Virus record (IMG/VR): IMGVR_UViG_3300032006_000028
Coordinates: 1 to 40,399 of that record
Source of the DNA: a virus
DNA: 40,399 nucleotides
Strand: one strand, 5' to 3'
Both the position numbers and the translations under genes were made by a program. This document shows positions 19,301 through 26,957 of the stretch, in pieces. The notes beneath the pieces were generated by a model that saw only the letters and a program-made list of their open reading frames with translations, was not told the origin of the DNA and searched no databases. Numbering within the stretch: position 1 is the first letter of the stretch; every line of letters begins with the position of its first letter.

Positions 19301-20536
19301 AATGACGGTATATTAAAACCTTCTGAAGGAACACTTTCAGATAATGCCTTTTTAGGAGGTATAATGTCTCAAGGGGATGCTTGGCAACAAGTAACTGCGG
19401 GGCAGATAAATCTAGGTTCTTATGTATCCAATACTAACTGGCGACTTATTTTTGTAAAACCTCCTTCTGATTTAACAGAAGCTTATAATTTTATTTTACC
19501 GAAAGGCTCTGCGTCCCAAGATGGAGCATTGCTTTATACAGATACTAGTAATTTAGAAGATCAACTTATGTGGTCAGATAATAGCATAACTTCAACAGAT
19601 AATCTAATGCTTTGGAAACCCGGTGCTTCGGATGGCCCAACATTACAGGGTATAGGACAAGGAGAACAGTTCCACCTTAATTTATATTCATATGATAGTA
19701 CGAATGGGTCTGGCGGAGAAAGTATTATAAACTTACATCGAGCTAAAAGTACAGATTTTACAGCAACTAAAACAGCTACTGCTGATGCTGATCAGATTTT
19801 TGAAGTTAAGGGATGGGGGGTTAATAGTAGCAACGATTGGACACAAATGTCGTCGGTGAAATTAGTTCAAAAATTTACACCGGGAACTACCTATAACGGC
19901 AGCCGTATGCATTTTTCAACAGGACGAAAGGATGTCCCAATAACATCAACGACTTATGATGGACATAACCAACTAGTATTAGATAATTATAATGGGGTAG
20001 GTGTGGGAGTTGTTCCTTATGACATAAATGTAAATTATAAATTTGTAGTTAAAGGACATTACGGGTACAATGGTAATTATGTGGGTTTGGGAGGGGCAAA
20101 TGGTTATTATGCCATATATACTGGAGGATACGGGCTAGCCGTAGCGTGGCACACGAGTTCAGATGCCCGATTAAAAGAAGATGTTGTAACGATAACTGGT
20201 TCACAAGCATTAACGGCTATCAACGCATTAAATCCTGTTACATATAAATGGATTGATTCTTACTATTCTACGGTTGATAGTAATACGGCATCTCAAACAG
20301 ATGCGGGATTTAAATCTACAGAATTCGCCACCGTTTTTCCTAACTCAGTACGAAAATCTAAATTAGATTTAATAAAAAATGATAGTACAAATGCGTATCG
20401 TATAGGTACAGAGGTTGATACGGGTGAAACTAAAGAAGTTGAAGATATAGAAGCTATTGATTCAGCCGTCGTAATACCGTACTTAGTTGCAGCAATAAAA
20501 GATTTAGAAGCAAGAATTAAAACATTAGAAGGCTAA
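13322..20536 (+). CDS. Giant tail-tip hub and fibre protein with C-terminal S74 chaperone domain
   Basis: The product has 2404 residues, the largest gene in the window. The N-terminal 130 residues look like a gp27-type baseplate hub (FNKIMLIDEQTHIPLYVG, then LVLKAYDLLEELRN). The middle contains a YIRIDDEILGYTG...VTRGELGT motif often seen in phage tip proteins, a FIKADHIQANALTA transition, then a Gly/Thr-rich fibre region including VTSITAGNGLSGGT. The last 125 residues are a peptidase S74 intramolecular chaperone: S2280-D2281 in SSDARLKEDV, then ALNPVTYKW, ending in a coiled coil (AIKDLEARIKTLEG). In this family the domain trimerises the fibre and cuts itself off at the Ser. The protein probably forms the tail tip and a central receptor-binding fibre. 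Confidence 0.75.
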   Translation: MAFEPPRCRLYLWVAQTATTGYWYDVVTSGSNAVIYVRMIDKIGLPRMAEIFVNNRQTDISSSTASERAGVHDNTFKPFNKIMLIDEQTHIPLYVGHLYDIQRKYDVSRYGNHLVLKAYDLLEELRNIMMTDKNIWWYPKKGADVTGGLPNPDGTTPHAGIIRTHGNASAGNATTPHYLNTRSGLIQKFIELANMTSNNRENGFKILLDDDDETGGLYTSNQLERSAYLYPSNRTVSYNTQKQASSVLQAIRIISEGDGHSSTSEVSGNRGYDYYLAPNLMTPKPNGGNWTDPGDVHFNYFQRGSRPNNLPAAYGLNITYPQGSGVSREQGNKPGHSSTHNATKLMLPDFDFGDANRGVYTHIAATYNVGLNAMGNSTTVNTRADVETKEFQLLYVYNVQGGATNGRRDFFWKGRMFDTTHGPSAYDHPVQPMQVDLSLSPNWNHTGVYMLGGTDEKHPDEEVDFHGSQENNFNEQDRNKRLFGVPRKEELSGAYSFETDADNWGVNGEAVTPPDEILLMRTEQLDGTPTVAEPIDLYYTNEDNSSQIGNDVTGSGSNPTYYPMGASDSDGITKAIGWIQWLGVSSTNGTFANNSFQGTNTETGSIPMLISTSISGENWWPAINATTGRTEKQFFTPSEILNDNPNISSFVILVGRYSGATARLNLDRNSEIWTGNPVHYTGTKRVAHVNLSNIGLEGGSDTLVNGIAEVQAARDRMRTACAATLVQGLKEVRQGTYKVIKYPYHMIDLSINTISSTGTLRTITLEQPDGTGAVDPTDFGIKQGDVIRFFGTDSTYVTETIYGYITTISTSGITVRFPQSDSSVSAAHYCRVYVPLRAGHSIRVENEPASITGNHIVQEMEFIEDLGQSVTYITSVGENTDQSTRTMPAYKASSSLEAYRRTNAVTRQMTVPPGAQTATFTGTFNWVAGYESSRLSWSGGLLQLGEGQSIQIMAGNTYSKLGNRELPTSPTDTSTGLPIAFYIYSDLEDDPRNLKVEPIYQDYVVSGTTIKSRYIESATKAKLAWVRAGIPLAEWGTIGSSSTQAAFAVKQRSDALIESGTVTNTLLKPGAQSFRSSLKIRPGAVANLDTAISSTSSTANIGAVVGTTSNTSELAGSIQHFLTTSTEIPKRYIRIDDEILGYTGKSGNDFSGVTRGELGTIATTHDLNAIIFQPQWDRISWYHEPEGTSGSQQAKNYAIVTTKGNVYMSDANVAALDGNTSVPTNPSFYITAGTTNKINIGTKVGGGTVTPSSYSTWEGHVGYNTYYLFTTLPATNIDATTGQVYYGGSLNNPPDVTLNRSLDYWRPYGDRNMSLGLYTVGQDQSDTTNEDFSDQTGPSVLSVGVKEPVISATMVDANFIKADHIQANALTAKHTITAPTFKTSANVDAINRTYSDPEGSPAGDGTWSPNTAFTGSGIQIDGSGIYGIRGGVLQWQAITSGSDNLRGKITAGPSQSVVIDSEGVSFSETAGNSVLSFHADNTTSGSTNYLARIYTTTVSSTKIFHLADTDDGYIIKIGTADGLTTDHKTEAIQLESQVVGFLNDRMIGDYVYYKFPSSNAATTSNKYLKISSVDTAANVGGDPNQIVATLAWDSPSGNGTVTSITAGNGLSGGTITASGTIALATPDTLTSSTLNAVTATGHTHAVTGLGGGGGTGDIDGVNVTSPITGGGSSGTVTIGHSTAAGDKHIPAGGSSNQVLTYSSNGTAVWADSQGGLSHENPGTAGRVAYYDSTTSIEGSDKLLLNIVGTVRFTESITSASSGDYIGTRSNNWSRAYVDNVYITDILHSQNDAGANSWGDYIQLWNSIDAFHDINGDSDLITSKPILNMGRSAATISVDSKESHRIRFGAAQYSSGTTFQVYDLGVLNTSNSGNFDGTRTSFSIMYGSATTAGGLDDHYTTNEIWKVRNDGTMEIKIQSSDPSWTASNFGVLWAKGTALYYKSAAGGTTYNLTASGSSGTTVNNGTANSIAYYSATDTIDGPSSGIEFDPTYASNDGILKPSEGTLSDNAFLGGIMSQGDAWQQVTAGQINLGSYVSNTNWRLIFVKPPSDLTEAYNFILPKGSASQDGALLYTDTSNLEDQLMWSDNSITSTDNLMLWKPGASDGPTLQGIGQGEQFHLNLYSYDSTNGSGGESIINLHRAKSTDFTATKTATADADQIFEVKGWGVNSSNDWTQMSSVKLVQKFTPGTTYNGSRMHFSTGRKDVPITSTTYDGHNQLVLDNYNGVGVGVVPYDINVNYKFVVKGHYGYNGNYVGLGGANGYYAIYTGGYGLAVAWHTSSDARLKEDVVTITGSQALTAINALNPVTYKWIDSYYSTVDSNTASQTDAGFKSTEFATVFPNSVRKSKLDLIKNDSTNAYRIGTEVDTGETKEVEDIEAIDSAVVIPYLVAAIKDLEARIKTLEG

Positions 20537-20952
20537 TGAAAGCGAAATTAAAAATTATTCGATATCGTAAGCGGTGGCCCTTAAAATCATCTTATGAAAT
20601 TTCAAAAATGGTGGGGGTTAGTAGACAATATGTGTCTAAAATTTTAAAGCAAGCTGAACTACCCACATCTGCTCCCAGAGAAAAAAAGATAATTTTCTTC
20701 TGTAAACAATGCGATGTGGGTTTATCTTATCAAGGTAAGCGGGGCCAATCCAAAAATTATTGTTCAGACACATGTAAGTATAATTATCGCTGGATAAAAG
20801 TCAAGTGTACTTTTTGTAGAGTCGTGTTTAGACGAAAACGTTCCCAATTGACGTGGGCAGCCAAAGCAGGGTATAATCGTATATATTGCGGGAAGCAATG
20901 TCAATATAAAGGATGGAGGTTAGATGATTTAAAACATGGCAATAACAATTAA
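20536..20952 (+). CDS. HTH and Cys-rich zinc-finger DNA-binding protein
   Basis: The product has 138 residues and its ATG shares a base with the preceding stop. Residues 16-42 read as a helix-turn-helix (SSYEISKMVGVSRQYVSKIL). Two Cys clusters follow, CKQCD...YCSDTCKY and CTFCR...YCGKQCQY, each with the CxxC...CxxxC spacing of a small zinc finger. The protein is strongly basic. It opens the regulatory/replication block just before the sigma-like gene, so a transcription regulator is likely; an HNH-related nuclease is an alternative but I see no HNH catalytic motif. Confidence 0.6.
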   Translation: MKAKLKIIRYRKRWPLKSSYEISKMVGVSRQYVSKILKQAELPTSAPREKKIIFFCKQCDVGLSYQGKRGQSKNYCSDTCKYNYRWIKVKCTFCRVVFRRKRSQLTWAAKAGYNRIYCGKQCQYKGWRLDDLKHGNNN

Positions 20953-21463
20953 CGATGATTTAATTAAACAATGGGAACCTAAAATACATAAGATACTTGC
21001 AGATACTCAAGTAAGAGGTTATTCTAAAGAAGACTTAGAACAAGAATTAAGAATAAGTATTATTAAAGCAGCTAAAGGATTTAATGAAGATAGAGGTGTT
21101 ATATTCCATACTTACTTACATACTGCTATGATAAATACTATAAGAACTTTAATATCTAAAGCTCAAAGACAATTAAATACACAAAGTATAGATATAATTG
21201 ATGATGATTCAGATACTAGAGGCCCTATTAATAAAATACTACAAGCTATACAAGACCCTACAGATAATACAGAACCTATAATTACTTTAGATATATTAAA
21301 GAATTATAATTTATCTGACTTAGAACATAGATTTTTAAAACTTCGGATGGAGGGGTTGACTATGGATGAGATTACCGCTATTCTTGGTGAGTCGGCTTAC
21401 AGAATCCGACATTCAATTAGGGGCAAAGTAGGAGATTTTAATGCCACGACAAGTTCGACATAG
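20936..21463 (+). CDS. Phage RNA polymerase sigma-like factor
   Basis: The product has 175 residues. Residues of about 29-80 resemble sigma region 2 (KEDLEQELRISIIKAAKGF...FHTYLHTAMINTIRTLISKAQRQ). Residues of about 126-163 resemble region 4 with a helix-turn-helix (LSDLEHRFLKLRMEGLTMDE, then AILGESAYRIRHSIR). The linker is acidic (DIIDDDSD). This is the two-domain layout of ECF-type sigma factors. The start overlaps the previous gene by 17 nt; GGAGG is 16 nt upstream, rather far. Bases 20941-21120 are only about 27% G+C by hand count and use AGA for Arg, while 21361-21420 is about 42%. It probably redirects host RNA polymerase to phage promoters, perhaps the AGTATAAT elements; that link is inference. 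Confidence 0.65.
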   Translation: MAITINDDLIKQWEPKIHKILADTQVRGYSKEDLEQELRISIIKAAKGFNEDRGVIFHTYLHTAMINTIRTLISKAQRQLNTQSIDIIDDDSDTRGPINKILQAIQDPTDNTEPIITLDILKNYNLSDLEHRFLKLRMEGLTMDEITAILGESAYRIRHSIRGKVGDFNATTSST

Positions 21464-21686
21464 AGATAAAAGCCAATTAGGACACTTAAAGATGCAACGT
21501 GTTTCATCTGCTAGACCTCCCGTGTATTCGGTAGTTGCAGTTAAGGCGGATCAAGAACCGATACAACTTGGGATGTTTGATGGAATTGATCATGCTAAAG
21601 CAGTTGCAGATGAGAACACAGTTGAAAATGTTTTTTGTATTGTGTATAGTGATCAAAATAGAATAGTTTATTCCACAGAGAGGTGA
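21441..21686 (+). CDS. Small basic protein of unknown function
   Basis: The product has 81 residues and overlaps the sigma-like gene by 23 nt. A basic N-terminus (MPRQVRHRDKSQ) precedes a beta-rich core (PVYSVVAVKADQEPIQLGMF, then AKAVADENTVENVFCIVYS). It ends at a TGA that is in frame with the helicase gene, one codon before the helicase GTG. The AGAGGTGA around the stop serves as the helicase ribosome binding site, so termination and re-initiation is the simplest reading. No family recognised. Confidence 0.55.
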   Translation: MPRQVRHRDKSQLGHLKMQRVSSARPPVYSVVAVKADQEPIQLGMFDGIDHAKAVADENTVENVFCIVYSDQNRIVYSTER

Positions 21687-21689
21687 TAC

Positions 21690-22928
21690 GTGGAGAGTTT
21701 TGATTTTATAGAGTCAGGTATAGTATTTGGGTTACAGAATGCTAAGACGTTAAAACAATTTAAATATTCGTCTAATGACTTTGCAACACATGGTGATGCA
21801 TATAAGTTTGTGATTGAGTATTTTGATAATTATGGGGATGTACCAACACCGGGAATATTAACTGAGAATTTCCCTACGCTAGACACATCTGCTCAAACGT
21901 TAGATTTAGAATATGCAGCCGATATATTTAAGAATCAGTTGTTATATAGACAGATTGTAGGAACGTTTCAACAGAATAAAACGTTATTACAAGAGAATCC
22001 TAAACGAGCCTATAGCTTAATTACATCTGGATTGAATGATATTGGAATTGTTTATGATGAGGATGTAATTTCCTATGATAAAACAGCTGAAGCTCGATTA
22101 CAGGAATGGCGAGAGAAACGCCTTGTTCGTACTACTGAGGGAGGCTTACTAGGTATTAAAACCTCATTAGATACAATTAATAATACGGGTGTAGGGTGGA
22201 TGCCGGGAGAATTAATATCTGTATTTGCTAGACCATCAGTTGGTAAGACATGGTTTTGTATTGAGTCCGCTGCTGAAGCGGCATTCAATGGGGTTAAAAC
22301 GTTATTGATTTCTACAGAAATGCCCGAAGCACAGATTAGTTTACGTACGGATGTGGTATTTGCAAATAAGATGGGGTATGAGTTTTCCCATAGGGCTTTA
22401 AGAAATGGTGGCGAAATTGATGAAGATTCTTATAGAGAGTTTCTACTAAAGTTAAATGGTAGACCATTATTAATTTGTGACCATATATCAGGTCAAACCA
22501 GTATGACAATTGAATCGGTTGCTACATTAGTTCGTAAACATTCTCCTGAGTTTGTTGTTATTGATGGGGCATATTTAATAAATAGCGGTTCAGGACGAAG
22601 CAAACAAGCGTGGGAAGAATCACATACATTGTTTTACGCATTAAAGAATTTAGCTACAGCAACTAATTTAAGTATAATGGTATCTACACAGGCTAATAGA
22701 GCCGCTGCAGATATCTTTACACCACCACAAGCAGATCAAGTAGCTTTTGGGGACGCTTTATTACGAGCGTCAGATGTGTTATTATCTTTATGTAGGGTGC
22801 AGGATGATCCTATGAGAAGACTTTTACAGTATCAAAAATATAGAGATGCCGAATCCTTTGCCGATCTCTCCACACTAGAGTGGAATCCTGATATCGGCAG
22901 GATCAAAGAAGTACACCAAGACTATTAA
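21690..22928 (+). CDS. dnaB: DnaB-type replicative DNA helicase
   Basis: The product has 412 residues from GTG 21690. Residues of about 1-120 match a DnaB-like N-terminal helical domain. The RecA-fold ATPase follows: Walker A at 180-187 (ARPSVGKT, with Ala in place of the usual first Gly), the glutamate after a strand at 210 (LLISTEMPEAQ), Walker B at 288-292 (FVVID), then STQANRAA and DVLLSLCRVQDD, LLQYQKYRDAE near the end, where DnaB proteins have the arginine finger. It would unwind DNA at the fork with the primase encoded at 23138. The length is a little shorter than cellular DnaB (about 470). Confidence 0.85.
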   Translation: MESFDFIESGIVFGLQNAKTLKQFKYSSNDFATHGDAYKFVIEYFDNYGDVPTPGILTENFPTLDTSAQTLDLEYAADIFKNQLLYRQIVGTFQQNKTLLQENPKRAYSLITSGLNDIGIVYDEDVISYDKTAEARLQEWREKRLVRTTEGGLLGIKTSLDTINNTGVGWMPGELISVFARPSVGKTWFCIESAAEAAFNGVKTLLISTEMPEAQISLRTDVVFANKMGYEFSHRALRNGGEIDEDSYREFLLKLNGRPLLICDHISGQTSMTIESVATLVRKHSPEFVVIDGAYLINSGSGRSKQAWEESHTLFYALKNLATATNLSIMVSTQANRAAADIFTPPQADQVAFGDALLRASDVLLSLCRVQDDPMRRLLQYQKYRDAESFADLSTLEWNPDIGRIKEVHQDY

Positions 22929-22940
22929 AAGGAGGTTAGT

Positions 22941-23138
22941 ATGAGTTTAGGCGATTGGCTAAGAGAACAGATAGTAGACGCAAGTACTACAATTGTTAAA
23001 ACAGCTAAGAGTAAAGGCCCTGCAGGGAAACCTGTAACCATTACTGTTGCTGATATACAACGTGGAACTGTTCAAGATGCAGATGGTTATGTTAATGAAA
23101 TCGTTTTATTTCTTAAAAAGAATAGAAAGGATAAATAA
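22941..23138 (+). CDS. Small protein of unknown function between helicase and primase
   Basis: The product has 65 residues with an AAAGGAGG site before ATG 22941. A short amphipathic start (LGDWLREQIVDAS) precedes a basic linker and a beta segment (KPVTITVADIQRGT). Its TAA shares a base with the primase ATG. Position suggests a replication accessory role, but no family is recognised. Confidence 0.6.
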   Translation: MSLGDWLREQIVDASTTIVKTAKSKGPAGKPVTITVADIQRGTVQDADGYVNEIVLFLKKNRKDK

Positions 23139-23992
23139 TGACGGATTGGGCTTCACTTTTAATGGACGCTGGGGTCAATGTTCCAAATGAGACAGATGAG
23201 TTTAATGTACCCTGCCCATTCCATGAAGACGTATCTCCATCCCTTTCTATTAATATAGAAAAGGGAGTATGGATTTGCCATGTTGGATGTGGGCAAGGGT
23301 CACTCAAATTCTTCCTTTCCAAGTATTTAAATATTCCGTGGGCATCTATGGATCAATACCTGTTAAATCAGGAGTTTGACTTTGATATTAATATGTTTGG
23401 AATTGATGAAGAAGAAGAGCCTCTAGAAGAGGTAGACTTCGCATTTCGTGAGGGCTTTGTACCTGAGTGGATATTTGAACGAGGCTTTAATAAGCAAACA
23501 CTATATAAATGGGGATGTGCTGTAGATGAAGAAAACAGTCTAATTATTCCAGTATACGAACAGAATAAATGTGTAGGTTGGATTAGTAGACGAAAATATT
23601 TAACCCCTAAATATTTATATTCAAAGGGATTAAAAAAATCTCGTATTTTATTTGGAGCCAATCATATAGAGCCGACAGATTTCGTCTGTGTTACAGAAGG
23701 AAGCTTGGACGCAATGTGGTTAGACCAATGTGGATACGCCTCAGTAGCTTTATTGGGGGCAAGTATGTCAAAATATCAGGAGGAGCTATTAGTAGATTTA
23801 CCAACAAAAGAAATAGTATTATGTTTAGACAATGATTCAGCGGGTCAAATCGCTACAGAAAAGAGCTTGACGAGGTTGTCGCAGAGGTGTATAGTTAGCA
23901 CCATAGAATTACCAAGGGAGCATAAAGATGTACAAGATATAAGAAATACAAAAATAATAGAAGCAACAATAAATAATAGATCACTTTGGTAG
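23138..23992 (+). CDS. DNA primase (CHC2 zinc finger and TOPRIM)
   Basis: The product has 284 residues. The zinc-binding domain is at residues 26-51 (CPFH...CHVGC; ligands C26, H29, C47, C51). After a linker, the catalytic core includes GWISRRKY and a TOPRIM domain with VTEGSLDAMWL (E187) and CLDNDSAG (D231, D233), the metal-binding acidic residues of DnaG-type primases. It is much shorter than bacterial DnaG (about 600) and lacks a helicase-interaction domain, as is common in phages that encode a separate helicase. It would synthesise RNA primers for the family A polymerase. Confidence 0.85.
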   Translation: MTDWASLLMDAGVNVPNETDEFNVPCPFHEDVSPSLSINIEKGVWICHVGCGQGSLKFFLSKYLNIPWASMDQYLLNQEFDFDINMFGIDEEEEPLEEVDFAFREGFVPEWIFERGFNKQTLYKWGCAVDEENSLIIPVYEQNKCVGWISRRKYLTPKYLYSKGLKKSRILFGANHIEPTDFVCVTEGSLDAMWLDQCGYASVALLGASMSKYQEELLVDLPTKEIVLCLDNDSAGQIATEKSLTRLSQRCIVSTIELPREHKDVQDIRNTKIIEATINNRSLW

Positions 23993-24008
23993 GAGGTTAA
24001 ATACTACA

Positions 24009-24698
24009 ATGGGTGGAATAAATAGAATACAGGCAAAGAGAGAAGAGATAAGACAGCCCCAACAATCAGACATGGCTCCAGCGAGGGAGATTTGGTTTAA
24101 GGATGGGGATCAAGCATTCGTAACTCCAATAGCATCGGGGGAAGACGGAGATAATTTACTAGATGAACTTTATCTATATACCTATAAATCAGGTAACAGA
24201 TGGATTAATCTACTTGTAGATGATGAGGTTGATACAAGTGTTGTTCCTGACACGTATAGACCAGCCCATAAATTTGCGTTTTGGGGATATGTACATGAAG
24301 TTATTCATCCTGATAAGAGGAATGACGATTGGATTGAAGTAAACGGCCCCGGTGGGAAGAAGATGTACAAAGAAGAAGTTAATGACTTTAGAGTAATTGC
24401 ATTATCATTTGGACGTAGCGATTACATTTGGAATCAGTTGGTAGACGTATACAACGATTGGGGTAAATTAAATGGTGGAGTAGTACGAGTTAAAAGAACA
24501 GGAGCAGGTATGTACGATACGTCATATCAAATTGCTCCAACGGCTCGTGATTCAGAGATGCCCGAAGATAGACAAGCAGACATTGAAGAACTACCACCTA
24601 TTAGAGAATACTATCTAGGACGTTATGGTGGAGGAAATACGCCTTCTTCAAACAACGTAGTTAGTACTACAGAAGAAACAGCCAAAAGTTTATTTTAG
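24009..24698 (+). CDS. Putative single-stranded DNA-binding protein
   Basis: The product has 229 residues with a TAGGAGG site before ATG 24009. A mixed beta core (FWGYVHEVIHPDKRNDDW, VNDFRVIALSFG, VVRVKRTGAGMYDTSYQI) is followed by a flexible low-complexity tail (GGGNTPSSNNVVSTTEETAK) that ends in Leu-Phe. A disordered tail ending in Phe is a known SSB trait for partner binding, although it is not strongly acidic here. Its place between primase and polymerase supports the call. I do not recognise the exact family. Confidence 0.5.
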   Translation: MGGINRIQAKREEIRQPQQSDMAPAREIWFKDGDQAFVTPIASGEDGDNLLDELYLYTYKSGNRWINLLVDDEVDTSVVPDTYRPAHKFAFWGYVHEVIHPDKRNDDWIEVNGPGGKKMYKEEVNDFRVIALSFGRSDYIWNQLVDVYNDWGKLNGGVVRVKRTGAGMYDTSYQIAPTARDSEMPEDRQADIEELPPIREYYLGRYGGGNTPSSNNVVSTTEETAKSLF

Positions 24699-24707
24699 AG
24701 GTTAATA

Positions 24708-26684
24708 GTGCTTGTTGATACCGTAGAAAACTATACGGAAATTTTAGAACAGTTACAGGATGAGAAGGCTTTAGTTGTAGATGTAGAAACAAACGGTCTG
24801 GATTCCTTTGGACATGCTCAAATTTGTGGGATTGGGATAGGTAAAATCTCAAATGACGAGACTTACTATTTTCCTATGCGACATCAGCAAGGCACTAATT
24901 TACCACACATACAAACTCAACAATTGATTGCTGTGTTGAATACTTGCCCCGTACTCATCGGATATAACATTAAATTTGATTTACATTTTTTAGAGAAGGA
25001 GGGGTTAGGGGTACAGAAGAAACGATTAGAGGACGTGATCGTAATGGTCAGATTGACCGAACCTACACAAGTAAGAGATTTAGACCTTACAAGTACCCTA
25101 AAACGGTCTTATGGAGAAAGTGCGGCACAGTACGATATCGAAACCAAAAAGTATTTGCGAAGTAATAAATGGAATAAAGACTTCTCCCTAGCCCCTCCCG
25201 ATGTGTTAGGCGAATACTGTGAGAAAGATGTCCATTGGACAAGGAGGTTATATAGAGATAGATTAGGATTAATACATAAATCTCAGCAAGAAGCAGTTTG
25301 GGAGTTAGAGGTGAGTTTAACTCCTGTTTTATATGCAATGGAAAATAGAGGTATTTCAGTAGATACTGAATACGCCCAGACTGCTATAGAGAAAATCTTA
25401 TCTCGTAAAGAGGAATTAAAAGAGAAAATCTATGCTATTGTTGGAGAATTTAATATAAATAGTACCCAGCAATTAGGGGCAGCATTGAATGAGCAAGGGA
25501 TTTTCTCTCCTGAGAGTACTCCCAAGGGGGCGCAATCGTGGGGAGAAGCAGCGTTAGTTAAGATAGACCATCCTGTTGCTGGGTATATACGACAATATAG
25601 AACGTTAGAAAAATTAAGATCAACTTATTTAGAACCTCATTTGGAAGAGTCTGTAATCCATACAGGTTTTTGTAATTGGGGAACAGTAACGGGGAGGTTA
25701 TCATCACGAGAACCTAACTTACAGAATATACCTAGGAATCACTTTAAATTAACTGATATTAAATTAACAGAGGAGGAGCGATTAGAAGTACTTCAACGAG
25801 TAAATGCAATACTAGCGGCAAAGGGAGACGCTGGCGTGGAGGAACTCAAGCCCGAAGTATTGGATACTTGGAGTTTTATTGGAGATGAGTCATACGACGA
25901 ATCAGTCGGTAATCAGATCGCTATACGGCGACTGTTTAAACCACGAGAAAATTATTATCTGGTGGGATTTGACTACTCTCAGATGGAGGTGCGAGTCTTT
26001 TTAAGTTATTTACAGAATGAAGAAATTCAAAATCTTCTACGTAAGACTGATGTAGACTTTCATGGAGAGGCGGCAAAGCTAGCGTTTGGAGTTGAGGAGG
26101 ATAGTTCAGAGTTTAAGTTCTATAGACAAATGGCTAAGGCTATAACCTTTGGAACTATTTACGGAATAGGTAATAAGAAACTAGCCATTCAATTAGGAAC
26201 CACCCCTCGTGAGGCGGGACAGTATAAACGACGCTATTTCGAGGGGCTAAAGGGGTCTAAAGGCTTTTTTGATTCCGTAGTAAAAACAGTAGAGACACGA
26301 GGATGGATAAAGAATAGATATGGGCGAGTATATAGAATTCCTGCAGATATGGGCTATAAGGGTATTAACTACCTAGTCCAAGGGACGAGTGCAGATATAC
26401 TAAATGAACGCCTAATAGAGGTGTCTAGGGCCTTAGAAGAGACACAGAGTAAAGTTTTATTGCAGGTACATGATGAAATAATATGTGAAATTCATGAGGA
26501 TGAGATTACAACATTACCCACACAAATTACTGAGTTATTAAAAGAGAATAGTTTAAATATACCGTTACAAGTTGATATGGAATTGTGTGATCCTACATGG
26601 GCGACTAAGATAGATATGAATAAAGCTGTATTTAGTAGTCCTGCAGCCACACAAACCGTAGAAGACTATATAGATTGGGAGTAG
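24708..26684 (+). CDS. polA: DNA polymerase I family (family A) with 3'-5' exonuclease
   Basis: The product has 658 residues from GTG 24708. Exonuclease (DEDDy) motifs: D25 and E27 in DVETN, N87 and D91 in NIKFD, Y170 and D174 in YCEKD. Polymerase: GTVTGRLSSREPNLQNIP, motif A with D422 (DYSQMEVRV), motif B with R473, K477, F481, Y485 and G486 (RQMAKAITFGTIYG), motif C with H588-D589-E590 (QVHDE). F481 is the position of E. coli F762. There is no 5'-3' exonuclease domain. About 60 residues (roughly 344-407) are inserted between NLQNIP and motif A. It replicates the phage DNA with the helicase and primase upstream. Confidence 0.92.
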   Translation: MLVDTVENYTEILEQLQDEKALVVDVETNGLDSFGHAQICGIGIGKISNDETYYFPMRHQQGTNLPHIQTQQLIAVLNTCPVLIGYNIKFDLHFLEKEGLGVQKKRLEDVIVMVRLTEPTQVRDLDLTSTLKRSYGESAAQYDIETKKYLRSNKWNKDFSLAPPDVLGEYCEKDVHWTRRLYRDRLGLIHKSQQEAVWELEVSLTPVLYAMENRGISVDTEYAQTAIEKILSRKEELKEKIYAIVGEFNINSTQQLGAALNEQGIFSPESTPKGAQSWGEAALVKIDHPVAGYIRQYRTLEKLRSTYLEPHLEESVIHTGFCNWGTVTGRLSSREPNLQNIPRNHFKLTDIKLTEEERLEVLQRVNAILAAKGDAGVEELKPEVLDTWSFIGDESYDESVGNQIAIRRLFKPRENYYLVGFDYSQMEVRVFLSYLQNEEIQNLLRKTDVDFHGEAAKLAFGVEEDSSEFKFYRQMAKAITFGTIYGIGNKKLAIQLGTTPREAGQYKRRYFEGLKGSKGFFDSVVKTVETRGWIKNRYGRVYRIPADMGYKGINYLVQGTSADILNERLIEVSRALEETQSKVLLQVHDEIICEIHEDEITTLPTQITELLKENSLNIPLQVDMELCDPTWATKIDMNKAVFSSPAATQTVEDYIDWE

Positions 26685-26687
26685 TAT

Positions 26688-26957
26688 ATGCCAGCATTAC
26701 CAGAGAATAATCCTCAATGGGGGGATAAATTAGAAATAGCTACAAGAATACAGGATTTAGAGGTTAGGATAAAAGAGATTCAAAATTTATGGTATAGAGC
26801 AGATGAAACTAGTAAATCACATAAGGAATTATATTCAGAAACATTGGATAATGTAATACGTTTAGCTGCTTTTGCCTCTGGAATAGGAGCAGATTTACAT
26901 ATTTATGTTTTGGAAAAAATTAGAAAATGGGAAAAGGAGACAGAAAATGACGTTTGA
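26688..26957 (+). CDS. Small helical protein of unknown function
   Basis: The product has 89 residues, 3 nt after polymerase. Helical, with a likely coiled coil (LEIATRIQDLEVRIKEIQNL) and a C-terminal helix (DLHIYVLEKIRKWEKE). Its end overlaps the next gene by 11 nt. No motif found. The gene lies in a run of small nucleotide-metabolism genes. Confidence 0.6.
   Translation: MPALPENNPQWGDKLEIATRIQDLEVRIKEIQNLWYRADETSKSHKELYSETLDNVIRLAAFASGIGADLHIYVLEKIRKWEKETENDV

Noticed and set aside
21441-22928. In-frame TGA between the small gene and the helicase as a second recoded UGA
   Set aside because: The helicase has a GTG start one codon after the TGA with AGAGGTGA as ribosome binding site, and the small protein has no similarity to an N-terminal helicase extension. 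Ordinary termination and re-initiation is simpler.
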